Source of the DNA: Gammaproteobacteria bacterium
GTDB taxonomy: Bacteria; Pseudomonadota; Gammaproteobacteria; JAJFKO01
Length of the DNA stretch: 64,000 nt
NCBI GenBank assembly: GCA_021773175.1
Contig: JAJFKO010000071.1
Location: forward strand, 124,001-188,000
Direction: 5' to 3'
The notes beneath the pieces were generated by a model. It did no database searches. It saw nothing but the letters and a program-made list of their open reading frames with translations, and was not told the origin of the DNA. Position 1 is the stretch's first letter, and each line of letters opens with the position of its first letter. Of the stretch, positions 18,024 through 27,479 are shown piece after piece. Both the position numbers and the translations under genes were made by a program.

Positions 18024-19958
18024 GTGTTTAAATTTTTTATCGACTTCATTCCTTGGCTCATATTCTCAAGTCTAGCATCTTCTATTGGTCTCTTATATTC
18101 TGCAATAATCATGATTATATTTCTTGTTGTTTTATCTTTTCAGCACTTAAGGAAAGGCTTCGTTTTAGATTGGGGTGCTGTAATATTTTTTTTAATCGTT
18201 GCGTTCACAAGTTTACCGCAAATTAATTGGCTGCTTTTAGGAGAACATCCAAATTTTTATTCCACCTTTGCATTGACCTTGATCATGTGGGTTTCTCTTT
18301 TTATTAAAAAACCATTTACGCTTCAATATGCAAAAGAAATTGCACCGGTAGAAGCCCATGGTAGTAAAGTTTTTAAGGATATTAATATATTTTTAACCGT
18401 CGCATGGTCTATGTTAATGTCTATTGCTACTATTATTGCCTTTCTCCATATGCAGTTCCATTGGAGTCACAGCTTATCAAGTACTATTTCTATAGTAGCA
18501 ATTGTTTTAGGTATTCTATGTAATAAATATTTCCCCGATTGGTATATTGCACGTAATTATTATAAAACCATTAAAGACTCGACACATATTGATCATCAAT
18601 ATTTACAAGATGGTTTTGCACCCGTCACAGACGAACTAGACATCTCTAATTTACAAGTACATGGAACTATTCCTACAGATTTAAATGGGACATATATGCG
18701 TAATGGTCCTAATCCAGCTTTCTCACCTATCAGTTATACATTCCCTTTCGATGGTGATGGTATGATTCATGCTGTTAGCATCAAGAATAATAAAGCCTCC
18801 TATCGCAACCGCTTTGTGCAAACTAAAGCTTATCAAAATGAAAGAGCCGTCGGTAAATCTATCTACCCAGGTATTGCTCTTGCTGGAATTAGTCCGCCGC
18901 CAGAATTATTGAAAGTCTTTCCAGAAGAGGAGCAAGGCAATGGTGCATTTGTTAATGTGATTAAACATGGCGATAAGATTCTTGCTTTACTCGAAGCAGG
19001 ATCGCCAGTTTATGAGCTAACTGATAATTTAGAAACTCGCGGTGAATGGACATTGCCAGATGGTAGCAAACCAACCCCCAATGCACATCTTCATGTTGAT
19101 CCAAACAATCAAGATTTGTGGGGAATATCTTATAGTTTACAACCCTCCTTTAAAATCTATCAATTTGATGAAAATTTAAATAAAGTCCATGAATACAGCT
19201 TTGCTAAAAACCATGCCACCATGATTCATGACTTTGCATTCACTGAAAACTATATTATTATTTTTGATTGTCCTGGTGTATTAAGTTTAGATGCGCTATT
19301 ACAGCAAAATTTCAGTGATTTTTTAACATGGCAACCTGAGCTTGGCACAACTATTTATATTTTAGATAAAGCTAATGGTAATATCGTTAATAAAATAAAA
19401 AATGATGCTTTCTGGGTTTTCCATTTTGTTAACGCTTATGAAAATGAGCTCGGCAATATTACTATTGATTATGTTCACTATGATGAGTTATTTTCAGCGA
19501 ATGATTATCAGCAAGACTTTCATTTAGCGCGCGGTAATATTGACCTACAGAATAGTTGCTACTCCTATACTAAACTCCATGCTGATAGAGTAGAATTCCC
19601 TAGAATGAATGAGCGCTATTACAGTAAATCTTATCAATATGCTTATTTAGCTAAATTTTCTAAAGAGGCGATCACTAGCCAATGCTTGATGAAATATGAT
19701 TTTCATAACAACAAAGCACATTATCATGATTTTGGCGATGACATTGAAATAGATGAACCTTTATTTGTGCCAAGATTAAATTCCACAATAGAAGATGAAG
19801 GTTATATTCTATTGTTTTCATATCAGCGCAGTACGGATAGTTCCAGTCTGATAATACTTGATGCGCAGAATGTGGCAAATGCACCTATTGCGACGATGCA
19901 AATGCCACGCCGAGTTCCACACGGTTTACATGGTAACTGGATGCCTAATTCACTCTAA
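18024..19958 (+). CDS. Membrane-anchored carotenoid-cleavage-oxygenase family protein (fusion)
   Basis: This 644-residue fusion has the same N-terminal membrane module (about 1-180) as the flavin hydroxylase at 11353-13635. Shared signatures are RKGFV.D.G, a WVSL.IK(K/R)PFTLQYA stretch and a PW(I/L)(I/L)F start. It is joined to a carotenoid/retinal-type non-haem iron oxygenase. The enzyme part begins with GTYMRNGPNPAF and carries four likely iron-binding histidines: His355 (NAHLH), His402 (IHDFAF), His467 (FHFVNA) and His636 (GLHGNW). Such enzymes cleave conjugated double bonds of carotenoids or stilbenes with O2. No carotenoid synthesis gene is in the window, so the substrate could be host-derived or another alkene. 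The start is GTG with GGAT upstream. Confidence 0.87.
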   Translation: MFKFFIDFIPWLIFSSLASSIGLLYSAIIMIIFLVVLSFQHLRKGFVLDWGAVIFFLIVAFTSLPQINWLLLGEHPNFYSTFALTLIMWVSLFIKKPFTLQYAKEIAPVEAHGSKVFKDINIFLTVAWSMLMSIATIIAFLHMQFHWSHSLSSTISIVAIVLGILCNKYFPDWYIARNYYKTIKDSTHIDHQYLQDGFAPVTDELDISNLQVHGTIPTDLNGTYMRNGPNPAFSPISYTFPFDGDGMIHAVSIKNNKASYRNRFVQTKAYQNERAVGKSIYPGIALAGISPPPELLKVFPEEEQGNGAFVNVIKHGDKILALLEAGSPVYELTDNLETRGEWTLPDGSKPTPNAHLHVDPNNQDLWGISYSLQPSFKIYQFDENLNKVHEYSFAKNHATMIHDFAFTENYIIIFDCPGVLSLDALLQQNFSDFLTWQPELGTTIYILDKANGNIVNKIKNDAFWVFHFVNAYENELGNITIDYVHYDELFSANDYQQDFHLARGNIDLQNSCYSYTKLHADRVEFPRMNERYYSKSYQYAYLAKFSKEAITSQCLMKYDFHNNKAHYHDFGDDIEIDEPLFVPRLNSTIEDEGYILLFSYQRSTDSSSLIILDAQNVANAPIATMQMPRRVPHGLHGNWMPNSL

Positions 19959-20017
19959 AAAATAACCTTTTACTTGGACTTCACCATATATGTCGCTCAC
20001 ACGTCGAAATACAAAGA

Positions 20018-21571
20018 TTATGATTTGTGCTCAGCAACAACATTATAGCTTCTTTGTTTTAGTAACGCCCAAAGATTAATGCTGTATAAAATAAAAAACG
20101 CTATCATTATATAGTCATTTGTCAGCAAACCTATCTTGTTAAAATAACCAAAAATTATTGATAGGATAATGTAAGCAAAAGCACTTGATGCTGACCTGAA
20201 GGCTTTTAAAATCAGACTAATCTTAGCGCCGTAAAATGTTATAGCATAAAACAAGAAAAATAGAACATGCAAAATCAACGCTAATACTAATGCTGTCACC
20301 GTTGCTTGAGTTAATAAATAACAAACAACTAAATAAATGATGACGCTTAGTGTTAATCCAAATTTAACTTTAAAAATTCTTTCACTATTGGGTTTATTAA
20401 CTCGTAACTTAATGAATGCCACCGGGATAGCCATACAAGATATTAGTTGAAAGACAGTTACTACAACCATGATTGAACGCCAATTTTTGAAGAAAAATAC
20501 TACTATACAACAAACGAATGTTGTGAAAATTAAAGAGCGACGCGATAAGTTGTAGATGGAATGTGTCTGATTAAAAAACTTTGGCACCTCTTTATCACGA
20601 GCCATACCTGTTAACGTTCGTGATGCCGAGCCTAAATAAATAATCCCGGTTCCAGATGGACTAATTGCTGAGTCTGCATATAATACTATCGCCCATATTG
20701 CCAGAAAATTTATATTCAATAACAATAATAACTGCGCAAGAGGTGAAGTAAAGTTTAATGCTGACCAACCTTTTGCAACCATGGCCGTTGGCAAAGCACC
20801 AATAAATGCTGTCTGTAATAGTAAATAGATAAACAAACATAATAATACTGTAAATACTAATGCTCGCGGAATGTTCTTCTTAGGATTTTTCAACTCAGAG
20901 CTATACATTGCAATCATAGTAAAACCATAAAAGGCATAGAATATCCCGCAGGTCACAACTGCACTAAACACATGAGAATAGCCATACGGCGCAAAACCAT
21001 GTGCAGTAAAATTTGATGGATGGAATGCAACAACCATTAAGATAATCGATGTTAGTATAGGAATTATAATTTTAATAATGCCTATGATATTACTTGCTTT
21101 CGCTAAGCTTTTAATACCCCAGTAATTAAGCAACATATAGACACAGATCAATCCTACGATACAAACACTTCCTAAGATTGTATGTTGCTGACCAATAAAT
21201 ATATAAGAAGTTAACGATGGAAATGCCGTACTTAAATATTGTATTGTTGCCGATGCTTCAGCAGGTATGACAATCACGAAACCTAGCCAACTCGAAATTG
21301 CAATGACAAAACCAAGGTCGGGATTATTATGACTAACGTTCAATAAACGTGTAAATAGAGCTTTTTGCTTATACATGCTAGCAATTTCTGCTAGTAGTAA
21401 TGCAAGGATTAATGCTAATACAGCACCAATAACCCAAGATATATAAGATGCTGGGCCAGTGTATTGCGCAGCGTAATAAGCTGCAAATAACCAACCACTA
21501 CCGATGACACAACCAACACCAATTCCAACAGCAGTAAATAACCCTGGTTTTTCTGGCATGCTGATTTCCAT
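20018..21571 (-). CDS. APC-family amino-acid permease
   Basis: This 517-residue inner-membrane transporter has about twelve to fourteen hydrophobic segments. It starts with the family signature GIGVGCVIGSGWLFAAYY in segment 1, where the substrate's backbone is bound in APC proteins. The substrate is unknown, and aspartate/proton symporters and YjeH- or ArcD-like exchangers all look similar at this level. A strong ribosome site (AGGGAG) lies before the ATG at 21571. The gene stands alone, convergent with the carotenoid-oxygenase gene. A short charged C-terminal tail follows the last segment. Confidence 0.85.
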   Translation of the reverse strand: MEISMPEKPGLFTAVGIGVGCVIGSGWLFAAYYAAQYTGPASYISWVIGAVLALILALLLAEIASMYKQKALFTRLLNVSHNNPDLGFVIAISSWLGFVIVIPAEASATIQYLSTAFPSLTSYIFIGQQHTILGSVCIVGLICVYMLLNYWGIKSLAKASNIIGIIKIIIPILTSIILMVVAFHPSNFTAHGFAPYGYSHVFSAVVTCGIFYAFYGFTMIAMYSSELKNPKKNIPRALVFTVLLCLFIYLLLQTAFIGALPTAMVAKGWSALNFTSPLAQLLLLLNINFLAIWAIVLYADSAISPSGTGIIYLGSASRTLTGMARDKEVPKFFNQTHSIYNLSRRSLIFTTFVCCIVVFFFKNWRSIMVVVTVFQLISCMAIPVAFIKLRVNKPNSERIFKVKFGLTLSVIIYLVVCYLLTQATVTALVLALILHVLFFLFYAITFYGAKISLILKAFRSASSAFAYIILSIIFGYFNKIGLLTNDYIMIAFFILYSINLWALLKQRSYNVVAEHKS

Positions 21572-21725
21572 TACATCTCCCTGTAATTAATTAGTAAATA
21601 AGCTGCTATCTTTATGGACATAAAGCAATATGCTCGGCATAGCAATTATGCATTATGCGTAATTCCTCGATTAAATCCTAGAAAGAAATTAAGAATCATT
21701 GATTTTGAAGAAATGAGAATTTAGA

Positions 21726-21801
21726 TGGTGCTGGCACCAAGAGTCGAACTCGGGACCTACTGATTACAAATCAGCCGCTCTACCAACTGAGCTATGCCAG
21801 C
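21726..21801 (-). tRNA. tRNA-Thr (anticodon UGU)
   Basis: Reading the minus strand, a 76-base cloverleaf runs from GCTGGC at 21801 to CCA at 21726. The acceptor stem GCTGGCA pairs with TGCCAGC. The D arm contains AGCTCAGTTGGTAGAGC, the anticodon arm GCTGA-TTTGTAA-TCAGT has UGU in the loop, and the T arm has GTTCGACTC. The CCA end is encoded. It decodes ACA/ACG threonine codons. The rest of the roughly 370-base gap between the permease and birA holds nothing else I can support. Confidence 0.97.
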
Positions 21802-21938
21802 ATTTTATTTAGATATTTCGTAACACTCACAAAAAAGGACAAATTATAAACATATTCTTGCTGTCAGTGCGGCCGCTATTGTAGTGAAATCATTCATTAA
21901 TGGCAAATAAAATTTATAATATCTAGCATTTGGCTCGC

Positions 21939-22922
21939 TTACGACATTCTGACACTAATATCAGCGCTGCTAAATGCCCGCACCTGACCATCCTGCTGCT
22001 GAACTAAAATATGGCCTTGCTCATCAACGCCCAAGGCAATTCCCTGTAAAGTTCTATCAGCTAATTTAACATCGACATTTTGCTTATACAGCCCGTCATT
22101 AGCTTGCCAATCTTTTTCAAAAGCACTAAACCCATGCTGCTCAAACTGTGGCAACATTATTAATAGATTCTCTAATAATTGCGCAGCAATAAGGTTGCGT
22201 TCGGGTAAGGCTTTAATTTGGCTTTCCATATCTGTCCATGGTTGATCAACTTTTATTGTTGGCAAACGTGTAGACGCAATATTTAAACCAACGCCGATCA
22301 CAACATGACATGGTCCAACCGCGTCACCGGCAAGTTCTAATAAAACTCCCGCAATCTTCTTACCATGGCACATAACATCATTCGGCCATTTTAATTTAAC
22401 ATCCAACAAACCATAATTCTTTAATAATTTTGCAAGTATCGTTCCCACAGCTAAACTTAATCCTGCTAATGCCGCAGCACCTTGTTCAAAGCGCCAGTAT
22501 AACGATAAATAAATATTAAGCCCAAAGGGTGATTGCCAGGGCTTGCCATGACGGCCTCGACCTTGCATTTGCATTTCAGATAAACAGACAGAACCACTAT
22601 CAATGCCACTAGCTAATTTATCTAATAGATGTTGATTGGTTGAACCAACAGCTTGTAATATGTCTAGCTCACTTAATAAAGCCAGAGAATTATTGCTCAT
22701 ATTTGTTTTGATTTTTACAGGATCTAATAATTGCAAACCATCTTGAATACAATAGCCTTTGCCTTGTACTGAGAAAGGCCGAATACCAAGTTGATCTAGC
22801 TGTTTTACTGCTTTCCAAATTGCGCTACGTGATACGGAGAATTGTTCTCCTAATTCCTCACCAGAATGAAAATTACCATCAGAAAGTCGCTCTAAAATAT
22901 TATTTGCTAATTGGCTTACCAT
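21939..22922 (-). CDS. birA: Biotin-protein ligase / biotin operon repressor BirA
   Basis: This bifunctional 327-residue cytoplasmic protein attaches biotin to the carrier subunit of acetyl-CoA carboxylase. With its N-terminal winged HTH (about 8-60, EQFSVSRSAIWKAVKQL) it can also repress biotin genes. The ligase domain carries GRGRHGKPW (biotinyl-AMP loop), KWPNDV and GVLLEL motifs, and a C-terminal SH3-like domain ends the protein. All are in the usual order and length. No biotin synthesis genes are in the window. The gene lies just upstream of tRNA-Thr on the same strand and downstream of the lipid-transport operon. Confidence 0.95.
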   Translation of the reverse strand: MVSQLANNILERLSDGNFHSGEELGEQFSVSRSAIWKAVKQLDQLGIRPFSVQGKGYCIQDGLQLLDPVKIKTNMSNNSLALLSELDILQAVGSTNQHLLDKLASGIDSGSVCLSEMQMQGRGRHGKPWQSPFGLNIYLSLYWRFEQGAAALAGLSLAVGTILAKLLKNYGLLDVKLKWPNDVMCHGKKIAGVLLELAGDAVGPCHVVIGVGLNIASTRLPTIKVDQPWTDMESQIKALPERNLIAAQLLENLLIMLPQFEQHGFSAFEKDWQANDGLYKQNVDVKLADRTLQGIALGVDEQGHILVQQQDGQVRAFSSADISVRMS

Positions 22923-22971
22923 TTTTTTACCTTTGAGACTTACGCCAAGTTTGAATCTATTCCTTTACGGA

Positions 22972-23006
22972 TATGCTCGTCACATTCTGGTTTTCCAGAT
23001 TTAGAC
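22972..23006. repeat. Dispersed repeat, copy B
   Basis: This is the partner of the stretch at 4853-4888. This copy contains a small hairpin, TCTGG-TTTT-CCAGA, which is less perfect in copy A. It lies between birA and the last gene of the lipid-transport operon, so it could form part of that operon's 3' end. Confidence 0.5.
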
Positions 23007-23010
23007 TCTG

Positions 23011-23637
23011 CTATCGCATCACTTTATAAACTTGCTTAGTTAATTTTGACATAATGACATTAAGCTCATTGTTATAAGCTCGCATTAATCCTTGTGTATC
23101 ATGCCGATGAATTGCAATTCTAGAATAAAATGTTTTTTCAAGGACTATACGTCTTTTATATTGCATTTGCTGATATAGAGTAAAACGCATTTTAATAACA
23201 GCCCGCGGCGCTGCATTACTACGATAATCGGCATATAACGCTTGTACAGTACTTTGTAAAATATAGTTTACATTTAATAAGCTATTTGTCACCACATCTT
23301 TGGCAATACGTCGACTGCGAAACCAATGAGTAAGAATCTGTGTGATTTGTTGGCCCGGTGGAATAAAAAATATATTGTAATAATCAGATTCGTAATTTAG
23401 ATCCGTCATTCTATAAACCATTTGTCCGCCAGCAAATTGTGGTAATACTTGCGTTGTTAACACTTGTAATACTGCATTACGCGATGCAGCTTTTTGTCGA
23501 GCCGGATAATGGACACGAAACATATAAGCATGACGCGGTGGCGCCTTACTCCCCATGCAACCCGCTAATGCTAAAATGATAATGCCAATTAACACAAATT
23601 TTATATTACTAAGCTTTTTTAATTTAACCATACTCAT
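23011..23637 (-). CDS. ABC-transport auxiliary lipoprotein of the Mla-like system
   Basis: This 208-residue protein has a lipoprotein signal (LALAGC, lipidated Cys27) and so is likely anchored in the outer or inner membrane, facing the periplasm. The remainder resembles the PqiC/ABC-auxiliary lipoprotein family (strand-helix repeats, VLQVLTTQVLPQF and later RRIVLEKTF). These lipoproteins partner MCE proteins in moving lipids between membranes. The gene is last in the minus-strand operon, 17 bases after the MCE gene stop. It takes the place that the soluble MlaC occupies in the E. coli mla operon. Confidence 0.75.
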   Translation of the reverse strand: MSMVKLKKLSNIKFVLIGIIILALAGCMGSKAPPRHAYMFRVHYPARQKAASRNAVLQVLTTQVLPQFAGGQMVYRMTDLNYESDYYNIFFIPPGQQITQILTHWFRSRRIAKDVVTNSLLNVNYILQSTVQALYADYRSNAAPRAVIKMRFTLYQQMQYKRRIVLEKTFYSRIAIHRHDTQGLMRAYNNELNVIMSKLTKQVYKVMR

Positions 23638-23654
23638 TAGTTTTATAACTCTAT

Positions 23655-24638
23655 TTATTTAGTGACGATCGGTGGCGGTGCTTTACCAAATATTGCTTGC
23701 GATGGATAATCTTTTAAGTTAGCCGTTAAGGCTCGCATATTTTCGCTCATCGCATCAAAATTATTAATCATATTTTGTAATTGTTTTTGCTGACTTGCGA
23801 CAACAACATTAGCTTTGTTTAAGGTATGAGATAAAATCATTACTGAGCCTTTCAATGAAGCAGACATTTGCTCAAAATTTTTCATTGCTTGGTCCAAGTC
23901 TTTATTTTTTACAACTTTGTCAAAATCACTAATGAGTGCGTCTAAATGTTTGGAGGTTTTGGTAATGGAATCCAATGCAACCTGCGATTTCAACCCAACT
24001 TTATCAAATTGTCCTTTAACAATTGTCATATTAGCATTATCTAATAACGTGTTCATGTTATTAAAAATCTTAGGGATATTAGCCTTATGTACTTCATTAA
24101 ACAAATCTGTTAATTGCGTAAAGGTACTTGGTGACGACGGTATATAATAAGATTGCGGGTGCCACGTTATTGGTAACACTTTTTTTGTTGATGAGCGATT
24201 ATAATTAAGTTCTAAATACACTGTCCCGGTTAAACCAGATGGTGTTAGACGAATACGCAGTCCTTGTTCTATTGCACCATGTAAAATACGTTTTGCTTGC
24301 TCTTCATTTAAGCCTTCCATAAATGGAACTTTCAATGCCATCTTCACATAAATATAACGAGCAAACTTATTATTTATGCGTTCGCCTTTAGCTAGCTTTG
24401 GATAAACACTACCAACAAATGCAATTTGGGTTACGGTACCAACATTAACACCACGAAATTTTACTGGCGAACCAACCACAAGACCTTCAACTGACTCATT
24501 AAAATAAGTTTCATAATAGGTATCATGTTGGAAAAAAACATGCGAGGTAAAGGCCAGCAATCCAGCGATCATTAAGACCACGCCGAAAATGACAAACAAA
24601 CCAATTTTGTAATAATTAGTATTAGTGGATTCGCTCAC
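23655..24638 (-). CDS. mlaD: MlaD-like MCE-domain substrate-binding protein
   Basis: This 327-residue periplasmic protein is anchored by one N-terminal membrane helix (about 11-31, IGLFVIFGVVLMIAGLLAF). It has an MCE domain with SVEGLVVGSPVKFRGVNVG and GLRIRLTPSGLTGTVYLEL motifs. A long helical C-terminal region follows, expected to form a channel or coiled coil. MCE proteins form rings that pass phospholipids between the envelope membranes. The start overlaps the ATPase gene's end by 17 bases, so translation is coupled. It is longer than E. coli MlaD (about 180 aa), in keeping with MCE paralogues carrying helical tails. Confidence 0.88.
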   Translation of the reverse strand: MSESTNTNYYKIGLFVIFGVVLMIAGLLAFTSHVFFQHDTYYETYFNESVEGLVVGSPVKFRGVNVGTVTQIAFVGSVYPKLAKGERINNKFARYIYVKMALKVPFMEGLNEEQAKRILHGAIEQGLRIRLTPSGLTGTVYLELNYNRSSTKKVLPITWHPQSYYIPSSPSTFTQLTDLFNEVHKANIPKIFNNMNTLLDNANMTIVKGQFDKVGLKSQVALDSITKTSKHLDALISDFDKVVKNKDLDQAMKNFEQMSASLKGSVMILSHTLNKANVVVASQQKQLQNMINNFDAMSENMRALTANLKDYPSQAIFGKAPPPIVTK

Positions 24639-25389
24639 CCGCTACTCCCTGTTGCAAAAATCGTCTAACCCTATCATCATCAGCATTATCACGCAAATAA
24701 TGTGGTTTCCCCTCTGCAATGATGGTTTTAGCGGCTTTATCTAGCATAATAACTCTATCAGCAATAGCATAAATACTAGCCAGCTCATGGCTAACGATAA
24801 TAAAGGTAATCCCTAATATATTGGCAAGATTCACGATCAGTTTATCAAGTTCAGCTGATGTAATTGGATCCAGTCCCGCCGATGGTTCATCAAGAAATAA
24901 GATTTGAGGATCAAGAACCATCGCTCTAGCAATTGCAGCCCGCTTCTGCATACCACCACTGATCTCAGCAGGCAATAAATGCTCAGCTCCTTGTAAGCCA
25001 ACCATATGTAATTTGTCAGTAGCAATACGCTGTATTGCGTTATTGGGTAAATCAGTAAATTCTTCTAAAGGAAGCGATACATTTTCTAATAGACTCATCG
25101 AGCCAAACAAAGCGCCGCCTTGAAACATAACCCCAATATCTTGCAAAATTCCTAAGCGCTCATCATAACTAGCAGTGACAATACTTTGATGGCAAAGAAA
25201 AATATCGCCAAGCTGAGGTTTTTCTAAGCCTATCATATGCCGCATTAATGTACTTTTACCACAGCCTGAGCCGCCAAGAATAACAAAGATCTCGCCCTTC
25301 TTGACGCTGAAATTAATATTCTCCGCAATGATGATATCGCCATAGGCCATCGTTAAATCGCTAACTTGTAGAATCTCTTTCGTACTCAT
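24622..25389 (-). CDS. mlaF: MlaF-like ABC transporter ATPase
   Basis: This 255-residue cytoplasmic ATPase powers the lipid transporter. It has Walker A GGSGCGKST, ABC signature ISGGMQKRAAIARAM, Walker B ILFLDEPSAGLDP and the H-loop (VSHELASI). The QKRAAIARA variant of the signature is typical of MlaF-type proteins. Its ATG overlaps the stop of the permease gene by 4 bases (ATGA) and its end overlaps the MCE gene by 17 bases, so the operon is translationally coupled. Confidence 0.92.
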   Translation of the reverse strand: MSTKEILQVSDLTMAYGDIIIAENINFSVKKGEIFVILGGSGCGKSTLMRHMIGLEKPQLGDIFLCHQSIVTASYDERLGILQDIGVMFQGGALFGSMSLLENVSLPLEEFTDLPNNAIQRIATDKLHMVGLQGAEHLLPAEISGGMQKRAAIARAMVLDPQILFLDEPSAGLDPITSAELDKLIVNLANILGITFIIVSHELASIYAIADRVIMLDKAAKTIIAEGKPHYLRDNADDDRVRRFLQQGVAGERIH

Positions 25390-26555
25390 ATTCCCAACGC
25401 ATAATAAATGATGGCAAAAAGACCATCCATAACAATTAATAAAATGATGCCATTAACTACGGCTTGTGTTGTTGACAAACCTACTGAGCGTGCCCCTTTG
25501 CGTGTACGTAAACCATGCATACAACCGATACTCGCAATAACAATACCAAACACTTCACACTTAACTAAACCTCCCAAAAGGTCTGTCATACGAACAGCTG
25601 AATCTAACTGGTTTATATAAATTGCAAAAGAATAGCCTAAAGTATGAAATACAACCGCCCCACCAATCAAACCAAAGAATACCATTTCCAAATATAAAAC
25701 CGGCGTCATAAATAGCACAGCAAATAATCTTGGCATCGCAAGAAAGATGACGGGGTCTAAACCCATCGTATGTAATGCATCGACTTCTTGGTTAATCTTC
25801 ATGGTACCAAGTTCTGCGGCAAAAGCAGAACCGGAGCGACCAGTAATGAGAATTGCAGCCATTAAAGGCCCTAATTCTCGTGTTAAAGCCAGACCCACTA
25901 AGTTTGGTACATAAATCGTCGCACCAAAGTTTTCCATTTGAATCGCAGCTTCAAAGGACATAACAATACCGATAAGAAATCCCATTAAGGCAATAATAGG
26001 AAAAGCATTTGGTCCCACTTCTTCAATGATGCGCGGCACATCGCGCCAACGCATACGTCGTGGTTTCAATATCGTTAACCATGCTTGATAAGTAAACTCC
26101 CCAAGAAAAGCGATGCCTTCTCGTAAACTGTCAATAAAACCTAAAGATGCATGACCAACATTTTCAATGAGATTATCTTCTTCAATTAAAGAAATTTGTT
26201 CTTCTCTATTTTGAGGTTTTGTATTTGTTGGTAAATCAGAAATGATTTTATATAAATCGGCAAACTGTTGCGGTAAACCTAAAACACTAAACTGTTTGTT
26301 TGAGTTGAGTTGTTGCTCACGTAATTCGATTAGTAAACTAACACCTGCACCATCACAATACTGTATGTCATTGGCATCAATAATAAACTGTTCAGGTTGG
26401 TATTGTTTTTGTAAATCGAGAAATTTTTGCCAAACGCTAGCACTAGAATGCACACTCAACTCACCACCAAGTTGAATTTTGATGAGCTTATCCGTGCTTT
26501 CAATAATGTTGTATTGACAACTATCAGGGCCAATTTCCGTTTCAGTTGCTTCCAT
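25386..26555 (-). CDS. mlaE: STAS-MlaE fused lipid ABC transporter permease
   Basis: This 389-residue permease is formed by an N-terminal STAS domain (about 1-110, with the VSLLIELREQQ helix) fused to an MlaE permease (about 130-389). The permease part contains the family motifs GFLIGIVMSFEAAIQ, LTRELGPLMAAILITGRSGSAFAAELGTM (split here as LTRELGPLMAAIL and TGRSGSAFAAEL) and the MKINQEVDAL loop. In E. coli the STAS function is a separate protein, MlaB, so this fusion replaces two genes. It is the first gene of the four-gene operon. Confidence 0.92.
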   Translation of the reverse strand: MEATETEIGPDSCQYNIIESTDKLIKIQLGGELSVHSSASVWQKFLDLQKQYQPEQFIIDANDIQYCDGAGVSLLIELREQQLNSNKQFSVLGLPQQFADLYKIISDLPTNTKPQNREEQISLIEEDNLIENVGHASLGFIDSLREGIAFLGEFTYQAWLTILKPRRMRWRDVPRIIEEVGPNAFPIIALMGFLIGIVMSFEAAIQMENFGATIYVPNLVGLALTRELGPLMAAILITGRSGSAFAAELGTMKINQEVDALHTMGLDPVIFLAMPRLFAVLFMTPVLYLEMVFFGLIGGAVVFHTLGYSFAIYINQLDSAVRMTDLLGGLVKCEVFGIVIASIGCMHGLRTRKGARSVGLSTTQAVVNGIILLIVMDGLFAIIYYALGI

Positions 26556-26680
26556 AGCTCATCTTTAATGAATAATTAAGTATAAGTACCCGCAAAGATA
26601 CCTTGGATAGAGGATTTTATCTAGTTGTTTGGTAGCGTTAATGCTTATACTCTAGGAAACCACAGTTTAATGCGAAATCA

Positions 26681-27280
26681 CTATGCTGCAGCAGCAGAAC
26701 TTGCCCCAAATCTAGGAGTATGCGTTGGTGCAGGCTCAGCAGTTCTACAAGCATCCAAAAATTTAGCAATTGTTGGAGCTTCGACAAAACCAGGTGGCTC
26801 ACTAAATATACTTGTCAGTGAGTTTGCATCTAGTTCATGGGGCATCGATTTAATGATAGTTTGGAAACGACGTGCATCTGCTCTTGATAAAACGAAATTG
26901 AAGAATTGGAGTAAGCCTTGTTGAGCACTAGGATTAGCTTCACCTTTAGCCAAAGACCATAATCTAGCGCCATCCTGTTCTAACATGCTGGTTAAAGCGG
27001 CTATACGACTTGTTTCTGGAGATTCTTGAACTGCTGCTTCATACGCAGCTAATAGAGGTTGAACTTTACTTGGATTAACCTTAAATATACGTCTTGCTGT
27101 TTGTAATGCTACCATGGCTACTGATACTTCTGCTAGATCTTGGCTTTGCGCCCACTGCGATGCACCTAATGTGTCTTCGACACTTGAGGACATCCCCTCG
27201 CCTGGTACTGTGCCATTCTCAACTACTTTTGTTCTTGTTGGTGCCGGAATCCATTTTTTCAATGTTTTTGTACTAAACAT
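26681..27280 (-). CDS. Unknown 199-aa Ala/Ser-rich protein
   Basis: I do not recognise this protein. It is helical and hydrophilic apart from an Ala-rich tail (FGASSAAAA), with no membrane segment or clear signal peptide. AGGTGA stands about 7 bases before the ATG at 27280. The gene lies next to another Ala-rich unknown gene on the same strand (27480-28313) with a 199-base gap. Codon use is richer in G and C than its neighbours (many GCT/GCA alanines), which may indicate a different history or compositional bias from alanine. Confidence 0.6.
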   Translation of the reverse strand: MFSTKTLKKWIPAPTRTKVVENGTVPGEGMSSSVEDTLGASQWAQSQDLAEVSVAMVALQTARRIFKVNPSKVQPLLAAYEAAVQESPETSRIAALTSMLEQDGARLWSLAKGEANPSAQQGLLQFFNFVLSRADARRFQTIIKSMPHELDANSLTSIFSEPPGFVEAPTIAKFLDACRTAEPAPTHTPRFGASSAAAA

Positions 27281-27479
27281 AGTCGTTCACCTATTTCTCT
27301 AACCTCTTCCTTGAGCTTGTATGAAGTTTAGGTAGTTTTTATTAAGGAATGCTTAACATAATATAAAAATAATCATAATGTCTATAGGTAATAGTAAAAA
27401 ACTTACGGCTATCACCTGTAACTTTATTTATATCATAAAGTTATCTTGTTTGTTGCGATTGTATAACTGATTAGATTTT

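Noticed and set aside
21572-21938. Prophage or integron attachment site beside tRNA-Thr
   Set aside because: The tRNA is complete and no integrase gene or repeated tRNA 3' end is visible in the flanks.
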